Part shown: in pieces, positions 55,737 to 64,000 of the stretch
Position numbering within the stretch: the first letter of the stretch is position 1
Layout: each line of letters starts with the position of its first letter
Assembly: GCF_009763255.1 (NCBI RefSeq)
Contig: NZ_WSJB01000011.1
Coordinates: 1-64,000 of the forward strand
Reading direction: 5' to 3'
Length of the DNA stretch: 64,000 nt
Origin: Bordetella sp. 02P26C-1
GTDB taxonomy: Bacteria > Pseudomonadota > Gammaproteobacteria > Burkholderiales > Burkholderiaceae_B
The notes under the pieces: model-generated
Seen by the model: only the letters and a program-made list of their open reading frames with translations
What the model was told of the DNA's origin: nothing
Database searches by the model: none
Program-made: the position numbers and the translations under genes

Positions 55737-56608
55737 TGGTAATGCGTCTTCCGGTCAAGCCAGCGAAACTTCACGAGAGCCGTGATCGCCAGGATCAGCA
55801 ATAGCACCACTGTCAGCGTTGCCGCGTAAGCGGTGTCCCAGAAACTAAAGCCCACCTGATAGATGTAGTAAAGCAGCAGCGTGCTCGCGTTGTCCGGCCC
55901 GCCGCGCGTCATGACGACTACGTGATCGACCAGGCGGAACGCATTGATCAACGCATTGACCAGCACGAACAGCGTGGTGGGCATCAACAACGGCCACAAT
56001 ACCCGGCGGAAATACTGCCAGCGTGATGCGCCCTCGAGCAGCGCCGCTTCGCGCAACGAGGGCGATACGGTTTGCAGCGCGGCGAGATAAAAGATCATGA
56101 AAAAGCCGGCCTCTTTCCAGATCGTGACCATCATCAGCGCGGGCAAGGCGGTATCGCGGCTACCCAGCCAGTTAGGTCCGGCGATGCCAAACCACTGCAG
56201 CACTTGGGCGATCAGTCCGTACTGTGGCGTATAGAAAAATAGCCAGATATTCGCCACCGCCACCATGGGCAACACGGTGGGCGTGAAATACGCCATGCGC
56301 AAAAAACCCCGGCCCGCCAGGCGCTGATTGACCCACAACGCCATCACCAGCGCGATGGCGATGGAAGTCGGGATGGTCCCCAGCGCGAACCACAGGTTGT
56401 TCCACAGCGACTGCCAGAACACCGGATCGTCGGCCATCAGCGCATAGTTTTCGAGCCCCACGAAGCGCGCCGGGCGGTTGCCTCGCGGGGTCGAGTAAAA
56501 GCTATGCCACATCGTGGCCAGCGCCGGATAGTGCGTGAACGCGGCCAGCAATACCATCGCCGGCAATAACAGCAGCCAGGCGTAGACAGCGTGCAAGGAT
56601 TTGTTCAT
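55733..56608 (-). CDS. ugpA: Glycerol-3-phosphate/glycerophosphodiester ABC permease UgpA
   Basis: 291 residues, six membrane helices. Typical opening LLLLPAMVLLAAFTHYPALATMWHSFYSTPRG, and EAA loop LREAALLEGASRWQYFRRVLWPLLMPTT. It pairs with UgpE to form the channel. Starts 12 bases after the ugpB stop. Confidence 0.93.
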   Translation of the reverse strand: MNKSLHAVYAWLLLLPAMVLLAAFTHYPALATMWHSFYSTPRGNRPARFVGLENYALMADDPVFWQSLWNNLWFALGTIPTSIAIALVMALWVNQRLAGRGFLRMAYFTPTVLPMVAVANIWLFFYTPQYGLIAQVLQWFGIAGPNWLGSRDTALPALMMVTIWKEAGFFMIFYLAALQTVSPSLREAALLEGASRWQYFRRVLWPLLMPTTLFVLVNALINAFRLVDHVVVMTRGGPDNASTLLLYYIYQVGFSFWDTAYAATLTVVLLLILAITALVKFRWLDRKTHYQ

Positions 56609-56620
56609 CGCACTGATGCC

Positions 56621-57916
56621 TTAGCGATAGCTGCGCAGAACGCGATCGGCTTCACGCTGAGCGTCGCGCATGGCTTGCTCCGGTGTCTTGGAGCCGGTCA
56701 GCATGGCCTGCAGCGCATCGTTGAGCGTCTTGGTCACGCGTTGATTGTCATGAGTGGAAAACTCCGCGACGCTCACTTCGAGTTGATCGCGAGCCACCGT
56801 AGCGGCCGGGACTTCCTCGGCATACTTCTTCATTTTTTCTGTTTCCCATGCAGCGGGCGTCACCGCGACATAGCCGGTCGCGATACTCCAGTCCGCCGCG
56901 CGCTCGGGCGTCGTGGCCCATTGCGCGAACTTTAAGGCCGCGGCTTGCTGCTCGGGTGTGCCGCTTTTAAAGATATAAAAGTTGCCGCCACCGGTCGGGC
57001 TGCCGCCGCGTATTTTCTTGGGCATCATCGCTACGCCAAACGGAAAGCTCGCGTTCTTGCGGATATTGGTGAGGTTGCCCGTGGTGGTCCATACCATCGC
57101 GGCCTTCTTTTCCAGGAAGTCTTTCGGCGTGGTACCCCAATCGATGGTGCCGCGCGGCATCACGCCATGCTTGACCGACAGATCCTGCCAGAACTGCGCC
57201 GCCTCGATTACGTGGGGTTTATCCAGATAAACTTCGTTGCCCTCTTCGTTCATCAAGATCGCATCGTTCGGCGTGGTCAAGGCCTGGAATAGCCAGTACG
57301 CGAATGCGCCACCGGACGGAATCTCCAGCCCCCATTGCGTGACATTGCCCGAGGCGTCTTTCTTGGTGAGCTTCTTGCCGTATTCGACCAGCTCTTCCCA
57401 TGTGCCCGGCGCGCGCTCGGGATCCAGGCCTGCCTCTTTAAACAGGTCTTTGTTGTAATACATCACGATGGTTGATCGTTGAAACGGTATGCCCCATACA
57501 TGGCCGCCCGTGCGGCTGTTCTGCATAAACGCATCGTAGAACCCGCTCAGCCATTTCTTATCCGCATCTGTCTTGGCCAGACCATCGATGGGCACGATCG
57601 CATCCTCATCGATGAGCGTGAACATATCGGTGGAAAGCAACACAGCCAGTTGCGGTGGCGTGCCGCCCTTTAACGCGGTCAGCGCCTTGGCGATGGAATC
57701 TTGATAGGAGCCCGCGTAAATCGGCTTGATGTCGATATCCGGATTCTCTTTTTCAAACTCGGCCACCATATCGTCGACGATCTTGGTGATCGGCCCACCG
57801 ACCGCCACGGGGTAATAGAACTCGACTTCCACGGGCTTGGCCAAGACGTATCCCGGCAGGGACAAGCAGGCGCCGGCCAGGGTGGCGGCAAGGGCTTTGA
57901 GAGCAGTTTGTCGCAT
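56621..57916 (-). CDS. ugpB: Glycerol-3-phosphate/glycerophosphodiester-binding protein UgpB
   Basis: 431 residues. Signal peptide MRQTALKALAATLAGACLSLPGYVLA; periplasmic. Mature protein begins KPVEVEFYYPVAVGGPITKIVDDMVAEFEKENPDIDI, close to known UgpB. RTGGHVWGIPFQRSTIVMYYNKDLFKEAGLDP and GGGNFYIFKSGTPEQQAAALKFAQW support it. AGGA lies eight bases before the ATG at 57916. Confidence 0.93.
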   Translation of the reverse strand: MRQTALKALAATLAGACLSLPGYVLAKPVEVEFYYPVAVGGPITKIVDDMVAEFEKENPDIDIKPIYAGSYQDSIAKALTALKGGTPPQLAVLLSTDMFTLIDEDAIVPIDGLAKTDADKKWLSGFYDAFMQNSRTGGHVWGIPFQRSTIVMYYNKDLFKEAGLDPERAPGTWEELVEYGKKLTKKDASGNVTQWGLEIPSGGAFAYWLFQALTTPNDAILMNEEGNEVYLDKPHVIEAAQFWQDLSVKHGVMPRGTIDWGTTPKDFLEKKAAMVWTTTGNLTNIRKNASFPFGVAMMPKKIRGGSPTGGGNFYIFKSGTPEQQAAALKFAQWATTPERAADWSIATGYVAVTPAAWETEKMKKYAEEVPAATVARDQLEVSVAEFSTHDNQRVTKTLNDALQAMLTGSKTPEQAMRDAQREADRVLRSYR

Positions 57917-57926
57917 GATCGTTTTC

Positions 57927-59021
57927 CTAAGATAGCAGTGACTCGGGTGACAGAGACTCGGCGCCAGAGCGCCCCGGCACAGAAATAGCCGCCGCATCGG
58001 CGGCAAAAAAATGTTGGTCTTCAGGACGCCACGCGACGGTCAACATATCGCCCGCGTCGGCGCGCAAATGCCCGGGCGCGCGCACCGCAATGCCGCTGCA
58101 GCTGCCGATGCGGCATACGACGATGGAATCCGCGCCGAAATACTCCACGCTTTCCACCACGGCCGGATAGCCTTGATCGCTAACGCGGATATGCTCGGGC
58201 CGCACTCCCAGACGCTTGGCCTGCTCGGGTGCGCTCGCGATGGTGATCCCGTGCAGGCCCGCGATGCCCAGGCCGCCGTTTTCGCCGGCCAGATCGATCA
58301 GATTCATCGGCGGCGTGCCGATAAAACGTGCCGCGAATTCCGTCGCGGGCCGCGCATACAAGCCATCGGGCGTATCGCGCTGTTCAATGCGCCCTTGTCG
58401 TAACAACACCACCTGATCCGCCATGCTCATCGCTTCGGTCTGGTCATGCGTCACGTACACCATGGTGATGCCCAACGACTGTTGCAGCGCGCGTATCTCG
58501 CGTCGCATTTCATGACGCAACTGCGCATCCAGATTCGACAAAGGCTCGTCCATCAAGCACACGGGCGCTTCCGATATCACCGCGCGCCCCAGCGCCACGC
58601 GTTGCTGTTGTCCGCCCGATAATTGCGAAGGCTTGCGATCCAATAGCGCCGTCAATCCCAGCAGTTTCGCCACGCGATCCAATCGGCGCGGGAAGTCGGC
58701 GGCGGGCTCCTTGCGCACTTTGAGTCCGAACAGAATGTTCTCGGCCACTGTCAGATGGGGAAAGAGCGCATACGACTGAAACACCATCGAGATGCGCCGC
58801 TGCGAGGGTGGCAGATGCGTGACATCGCGATCGCCGATCAATATCCGCCCGGACGTGGGCGTATCCAACCCCGCGATCATGCGCAGCGTGGTGGATTTCC
58901 CGCAGCCCGAGGGCCCGAGCAGCACGGTGAAGCTTCCCGCCGGGGCGCTAAAGCTCACGCCCTCGATCGCGGCGGCATCGCCGTACTGCTTCGTCAAATT
59001 TTCCAGAACGATGTTGGACAT
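57927..59021 (-). CDS. ugpC: ABC ATPase UgpC
   Basis: 364 residues. Walker A GPSGCGKST, signature LSGGQQQRVALGRA, Walker B VCLMDEPLSNLD, and the MalK-type C-terminal regulatory (TOBE) domain from about 240. First gene of the ugpC-B-A-E transcript, with a TGAAA-N4-TTTCA operator 73 bp before its start. Confidence 0.94.
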   Translation of the reverse strand: MSNIVLENLTKQYGDAAAIEGVSFSAPAGSFTVLLGPSGCGKSTTLRMIAGLDTPTSGRILIGDRDVTHLPPSQRRISMVFQSYALFPHLTVAENILFGLKVRKEPAADFPRRLDRVAKLLGLTALLDRKPSQLSGGQQQRVALGRAVISEAPVCLMDEPLSNLDAQLRHEMRREIRALQQSLGITMVYVTHDQTEAMSMADQVVLLRQGRIEQRDTPDGLYARPATEFAARFIGTPPMNLIDLAGENGGLGIAGLHGITIASAPEQAKRLGVRPEHIRVSDQGYPAVVESVEYFGADSIVVCRIGSCSGIAVRAPGHLRADAGDMLTVAWRPEDQHFFAADAAAISVPGRSGAESLSPESLLS

Positions 59022-59093
59022 ATTGATCGTGAAGAGAAGTGAACGGCTCGGTACGTCATAGGCGCTGTCGCCAGCCCCTGTATTCTGGGTCTA

Positions 59094-59111
59094 AATGAAA
59101 TCCTTTTCATT
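59094..59111. promoter_or_regulatory. Probable LacI-type operator upstream of ugpC
   Basis: AATGAAATCCTTTTCATT: 7-base arms, AATGAAA and TTTCATT, around TCCT. It shares TGAAA-N4-TTTCA with the site upstream of the LacI gene, in the gap between gpdQ and ugpC. Confidence 0.7.
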
Positions 59112-59164
59112 CTGCAGTGCAAACATGACGAGAGCATGTCAGTGCAGCCATGTCGTGAGCGGCG

Positions 59165-59989
59165 CTATTCATCGATCAGTCCTCCGTTTTCGTCATGAAA
59201 GGGATATGGCCCCGGATAGTCGTCGATATAGGCGTGATGCGTGATCAGCGCGCCATCGCGCCAATCGTGCAGATGAAACGCGGGCGGTTCCATGACGAAC
59301 TGACCCGGCGCATCGGGCTGCAGATTCAGCGCGATTTGATGCGCCGGACTCGGGCAAGTCGAGGCGATCGTGCCGCCAAAACGCCGAAAAATGCTGCGGT
59401 GCAAATGCCCGCAGAGGATGCGTTCCACATTGGAATGCGCGGAAACGATCGCTTTTAAGGCCTCGGCGCCTTCGAGCAAACCGATGTTATCCATGTACTC
59501 GATGCCCGTTAGGAACGGCGGATGGTGCATAGCGATGACCGTTGGCCGCTCCGGTTGTTCCGCGAGCCGCGCGCGCAACCAGTCCAATCGCCGTGCGCAC
59601 AGCGTGCCATGCCCGTGCATCGGCACGACTGTATCGAGCATCAATAAACGCACGGGATAGTCTTCCACCGCATACTGCACGAATCCATCGATTCCGCGCA
59701 GATAGTCATGTCCCGTGAACGTTTCCACCAAGGTCTCGCGCGCATCGTGATTGCCCGGCATCAGAAAATAAGGCGCGCGCAATGCATTGAGCATGTTCTT
59801 CAGATGTGCGTACTCTTCGCGCTTGCCGAAGTCCGTCAAATCCCCGCTGATGATGACGACATCCGGCGCGGGGTTCAATCGATTCAATGCATGCACCGCG
59901 GGCGGCAGATAACTGTCAGTCTCCACCCTGCGATAGGCTTTCTGACCCGGCATGCGGATGTGTAAATCCGAGATCTGTGCGATGAGCAT
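59165..59989 (-). CDS. gpdQ: Glycerophosphodiesterase of the GpdQ type (calcineurin-like)
   Basis: 274 residues, binuclear metallophosphodiesterase. All ligands known for Enterobacter GpdQ fall at the same numbers: Asp8 and His10 (ISDLH), Asp50 (ISGDLTD), Asn80 with His81 (PGNHD), His156 (MHHPPF), His195 and His197 (CGHLH). It would release glycerol 3-phosphate from glycerophosphodiesters such as glycerophosphoethanolamine. No signal peptide, so it acts on imported substrate in the cytosol. It stands between the LacI regulator and the ugp transport genes on the same strand. Confidence 0.92.
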   Translation of the reverse strand: MLIAQISDLHIRMPGQKAYRRVETDSYLPPAVHALNRLNPAPDVVIISGDLTDFGKREEYAHLKNMLNALRAPYFLMPGNHDARETLVETFTGHDYLRGIDGFVQYAVEDYPVRLLMLDTVVPMHGHGTLCARRLDWLRARLAEQPERPTVIAMHHPPFLTGIEYMDNIGLLEGAEALKAIVSAHSNVERILCGHLHRSIFRRFGGTIASTCPSPAHQIALNLQPDAPGQFVMEPPAFHLHDWRDGALITHHAYIDDYPGPYPFHDENGGLIDE

Positions 59990-60028
59990 GTGTCAGGTTC
60001 TCATGGGTTCGTAGTGGGTAAAACGCCT

Positions 60029-61075
60029 TCATGCGGCATAGGCACGCCTGCGTCGTGCAGGCTGCGGCTGCCATACGCCAGCCGTGCCGCCATCCACAAT
60101 GCGATGCGGCAAGCGCACCGAGGCCGCTGGCTTGCCGGCTAATCGATCCAACAGCAATGCGCACGCCGTCGCGCCGATGTCGCGGCTTGGTTGCGCCGCA
60201 GTGGTCAACGGAGGAACCAGCAATGCGCCCACGCCCGCCCCGTCAAAACCGCAGACCGCCAGATCGCCGGGCACGTGTACACCCAACTCGGCCAGTTGCG
60301 ATATCACTGACATGGCCAACAAATCGTTAGAGCAAAACAAGGCGCTGGGCGCATCCGCGCGCGCCAGCAGGTCGCGCAATATCGCCGGACTGGACTCGGT
60401 ATGCGCGGGCATGACGCAGTGCGCAATGCGCGGCAGCCCCAATGTCTTTGCCCCTGCCCGCGCGCCTTGCAACCGTCGCCGCGCCCTGTCGGACGAGGTT
60501 AGCGGGCCGCTGACGAACGTCAATCGCCGATGTCCCCAGGCGCTCAAGCGCGCCACCATATCGAAGGCAGCGGCCTTGTTATCCACCGACACGTACGGGT
60601 GCGATGCCGATTCGTTATAGGCCAGAATATGCGGCAGGCCCGCCAGCTCCAGCGCATGCAGCGTGGCATTGCTCGCCGCGTCCCCCACCGTCAAGACCAA
60701 TCCGTCGATTTGGTGATCGATCAGCGCTTGCGCATAGGCCGATTCGACCGAGGGGTCATAGCCGGTGAGCCCCATCATCACGCTATATCCGGCCCTGCGC
60801 GCGGCCTGTTCGGCGCCTTCAAAACATTCCGCGAAAACCGGATTGGCCAGCGTGGGCAACAGCAGCCCAATCGTACGCGTACGCCCCGCACGCAGGCTGC
60901 GTCCGACGCGGTTCGGGCGAAACCCTAACCGTTGCGTCACTTCATCGATACGCGCGCGGGTCGCCGGCCGCAGCAGGCCAGGTTGATTGAACGCCCTGGA
61001 CACGGTGGCGGGCGATACCCCGGCTTCGCGGGCGATCTCCAGAATAGACAGGCGCTGCGGCGCTTTTGCGGTCAT
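60029..61075 (-). CDS. LacI family regulator of the ugp/gpdQ cluster
   Basis: 348 residues. N-terminal LacI HTH LSILEIAREAGVSPATVSRAFNQPGLLRPATRARI with hinge LGFRPNRVGRSLRAGRTRTIG, then a periplasmic-binding-like effector domain (LLLPTLANPVFAECFEGAEQ, GDLAVCGFDGAGVGALLVPPLTTA). It is the most upstream gene of the cluster and has an operator 14 bp before its start. The effector may be glycerol 3-phosphate or a diester (inference). Most ugp systems are instead Pho-controlled. Confidence 0.92.
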   Translation of the reverse strand: MTAKAPQRLSILEIAREAGVSPATVSRAFNQPGLLRPATRARIDEVTQRLGFRPNRVGRSLRAGRTRTIGLLLPTLANPVFAECFEGAEQAARRAGYSVMMGLTGYDPSVESAYAQALIDHQIDGLVLTVGDAASNATLHALELAGLPHILAYNESASHPYVSVDNKAAAFDMVARLSAWGHRRLTFVSGPLTSSDRARRRLQGARAGAKTLGLPRIAHCVMPAHTESSPAILRDLLARADAPSALFCSNDLLAMSVISQLAELGVHVPGDLAVCGFDGAGVGALLVPPLTTAAQPSRDIGATACALLLDRLAGKPAASVRLPHRIVDGGTAGVWQPQPARRRRAYAA

Positions 61076-61088
61076 GGCAGCTCAACAT

Positions 61089-61102
61089 TGAAAACGATTT
61101 CA
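61089..61102. promoter_or_regulatory. Probable LacI-type operator upstream of the regulator gene
   Basis: TGAAAACGATTTCA: arms TGAAA and TTTCA with a central CG, the classic form for LacI-family sites. It ends 14 bases before the regulator start, so autoregulation is expected. Confidence 0.75.
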
Positions 61103-61329
61103 CTTTAAGGGACGAGCATGACAGCCAGATTGCAGCGCATACGGTATCGTGCTTATATCGTCTTGCCAATCAAAACAGGTGCTGCAATGCGGCAACCTGC
61201 CGAGGGCACGCCTGCACCGCGCCACGTGACGTGCGGGCCGCCGTCGCAGGCCGTCGGTTCAGCGTAGGGGAAAGCCACACCGCTGCATTGGTGCCGTGGT
61301 CATAACAGAGCGAAGGATAAAGACCCGTG

Positions 61330-62613
61330 ATGGAATCAAACCGTTTAAGCGCCACCCAGGCCGTTGAACGTCTCGCGCGCCGGGAGTTGAGCGCGGAACA
61401 GTTGCTACGTGATTGCCTCGCACACATCGAGGCGCGCGAACCGATCGTGCAGGCCTGGACCGCGCGCGATGCCGACGCCGCCTTGCAGCATGCGCGCGAA
61501 CTGGATCGCTCGCCCATACGCGGCGTCTTGCATGGTCTGCCCTTCGGCGTCAAAGACGTCTTCGCCACGCACGATTTGCCGACAAGCTGCGGGTCCGCGA
61601 TCTACGCCGGTCACCGTCCGCCCGCCGATGCCGCGGCCGTTGCGCTTTGCCGGCAAGCTGGCGCCATTGTGGCTGGCAAGACCGTGACCACCGAATTCGC
61701 TTCGTATCAGCCCGGGCCCACGCGCAATCCGAATAACCCGGCGCATACCCCTGGCGGTTCATCCAGCGGGTCTGCCGCTGCCGTGGCCGACTATATGGTG
61801 CCATTCGCACTCGGTACGCAGACCGCTGGCTCTATCATCCGGCCCGCAGCGTACTGTGGCGTCGTAGGCTATAAGCCTTCGTTGGGCCTCATCCAGCGCG
61901 CGGGCTTGAAAACCATTGCCGACTCCCTCGACACCATAGGCGGATTTGCGCGCACGGTAGACGATGTCGCATTGTTCGCCTCGGTGATGATGGGCGATGC
62001 CAGGTTGTGCGATCTGGCCTACGATGGCCGACCGCGTATTGGCTTCTATCGCGCGTCACATTGGCCGAACACGGAGGAATGCGTACAAGAAGCCGGTGCG
62101 CTTGCGGCCAGCGCCTTGTCGGGCGCCGGCGCACGGATTGAGGAAATCGATCTGCCGCCTGTGCTCGCCGCCCTGGCGCAGGCGCAGGCCGACATCATGG
62201 CCGTGGAAATGGCGCAGTCGCTCGCTTATGAGCATGGCCGTTATCGCGATCGTTTGAGCGATGCGCTGCTGGCCGTGCTGGACGCAGGGACTCGCGTCAG
62301 CGCCGCCGAACATCAAGCGAACCTGCAGCGCGTTCAGGACGGGCGGGCTCAGGTCGAGCGTTGGTTCGAGCAATACGACGTGCTGCTCGTTCCAAGCGCG
62401 ACTGGCGAAGCGCCGTTGTACGAAAGCGGAACCGGCGATCCCATCTTCTGCCGCATGTGGAGCGCGCTAGGCACGCCCTGTGTGCATTTGCCGTTCCACA
62501 CGGGCCCTCGGGGCCTGCCCGTTGGATTGCAAGCGATCGGCCGTCGCGATGACGATCGTCGCACCCTCGCGATCGCGCGTTGGATGCTAGGCGTGCTGCG
62601 TCCTGGTCAGTAA
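61330..62613 (+). CDS. Amidase signature family protein
   Basis: 427 residues from the ATG at 61330 (a GTG directly precedes it; AAGGA lies about nine bases before that GTG). Ser-cisSer-Lys triad: Lys75 in PFGVKDVFAT, the cis-Ser in GGSSSGSAAAVA and the nucleophile Ser168 in GTQTAGSIIRPA. It hydrolyses amides; substrate class unknown. The C-terminal FHTGPRGLPVGLQAIGRRDDD is usual. Divergent from the LacI gene across about 250 bp with no other feature. Confidence 0.92.
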   Translation: MESNRLSATQAVERLARRELSAEQLLRDCLAHIEAREPIVQAWTARDADAALQHARELDRSPIRGVLHGLPFGVKDVFATHDLPTSCGSAIYAGHRPPADAAAVALCRQAGAIVAGKTVTTEFASYQPGPTRNPNNPAHTPGGSSSGSAAAVADYMVPFALGTQTAGSIIRPAAYCGVVGYKPSLGLIQRAGLKTIADSLDTIGGFARTVDDVALFASVMMGDARLCDLAYDGRPRIGFYRASHWPNTEECVQEAGALAASALSGAGARIEEIDLPPVLAALAQAQADIMAVEMAQSLAYEHGRYRDRLSDALLAVLDAGTRVSAAEHQANLQRVQDGRAQVERWFEQYDVLLVPSATGEAPLYESGTGDPIFCRMWSALGTPCVHLPFHTGPRGLPVGLQAIGRRDDDRRTLAIARWMLGVLRPGQ

Positions 62614-62660
62614 TTCAAACGCGGGCGTTGCCGCCCGTTGTGCTGGCAGACACGGCTCAT

Positions 62661-62733
62661 GCAAAACGCCCTAAGCGCAGGAGGATCACTCCAACGCTTA
62701 GGGCGTTATCGAGAGGCCGCCTCGTGAGCGGCC
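62661..62733 (-). terminator. leuA terminator region (two hairpins)
   Basis: AACGCCCTAAGCG (62665-62677) pairs perfectly with CGCTTAGGGCGTT (62695-62707), with an inner GGAG/CTCC; on the minus strand the stem runs into TTTT. A second stem, GGCCGC (62715-62720) with GCGGCC (62728-62733), lies between it and leuA. The convergent amidase gene ends at 62613. Confidence 0.85.
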
Positions 62734-62800
62734 ATGCCTCATTTGTTTCGGATCAGCCGCGCCGCGATAACGGCGCGGTCCTGCTCCATTGCCAAGGTGG

Positions 62801-64000
<1,200 letters not shown>

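Overview
The window looks like a chromosomal segment of a high-GC betaproteobacterium of the Burkholderiales, most likely family Alcaligenaceae (Bordetella/Achromobacter-like). The reasons are a Bug-type tripartite tricarboxylate receptor, a TAXI-TRAP system, the argS–SPOR protein–dsbA order, a DUF1840 protein, a LiuR-controlled leucine-catabolism cluster and a D-threonine aldolase resembling the Achromobacter enzyme. I see no rRNA, tRNA, CRISPR array, prophage, transposase or plasmid function. The taxonomic call is inference from gene content.

Layout. 1-3847 (-): N-terminal two thirds or so of a giant glycine-rich autotransporter-type adhesin that runs off the left edge. 4-8.4 kb: nhaA, a small acidic protein, a PA2169-type four-helix protein, DNA photolyase, acylphosphatase. 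8.5-14.6 kb: an FMN-dependent alpha-hydroxyacid oxidase, an AraC/GyrI regulator, a BMP-type binding protein divergent from a nucleoside deoxyribosyltransferase-like protein, ribB behind an FMN riboswitch, a SET-domain methyltransferase and an Lrp/AsnC regulator divergent from an acetolactate synthase large subunit. 16.5-22.1 kb: a five-gene (-) operon (Tat-exported binding protein, ATPase, permease, SDR, aldehyde dehydrogenase). 22.2-29 kb: topB, a DUF2157/GDYXXLXY membrane protein, gluQRS and smg. 29.2-35 kb: fused TRAP permease plus TAXI receptor, divergent from a D-threonine aldolase and an acetylornithine-type transaminase. 35.1-37.8 kb: a lower-GC ankyrin protein, a palindrome-rich spacer and an OmpW porin.

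37.9-47.6 kb: leucine/isovalerate catabolism (ivd, thiolase, mccB, mccA), an M20 amidohydrolase and Bug receptor read the other way, and liuR overlapping ynfA. Palindromic LiuR-type operators lie before both ivd and liuR. 47.7-54.9 kb: an MBL hydrolase, a LysE exporter, cystathionine beta-lyase, dsbA, a SPOR protein, argS and a DUF1840 protein. 54.9-61.1 kb: a glycerophosphodiester unit made of ugpC-B-A-E, a GpdQ-type phosphodiesterase whose seven metal ligands fall at the known GpdQ positions, and a LacI regulator with TGAAA-N4-TTTCA operators. The right end holds an amidase and the 3' part of leuA.

The most unusual signal is a family of three ~155-bp intergenic elements (E1 16555-16709 and E2 16781-16940, inverted to each other; E3 29124-29276). 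Each has a conserved 5' box (GTTCTT..G.CG), a 33-34-bp near-perfect stem whose sequence differs from copy to copy while staying self-complementary, a conserved ~65-nt core that folds further, and a conserved 3' tail. Stem divergence with retained pairing points to selection on a cloverleaf-like structure or to a structured mobile repeat. I cannot tell from this window whether it has been described.
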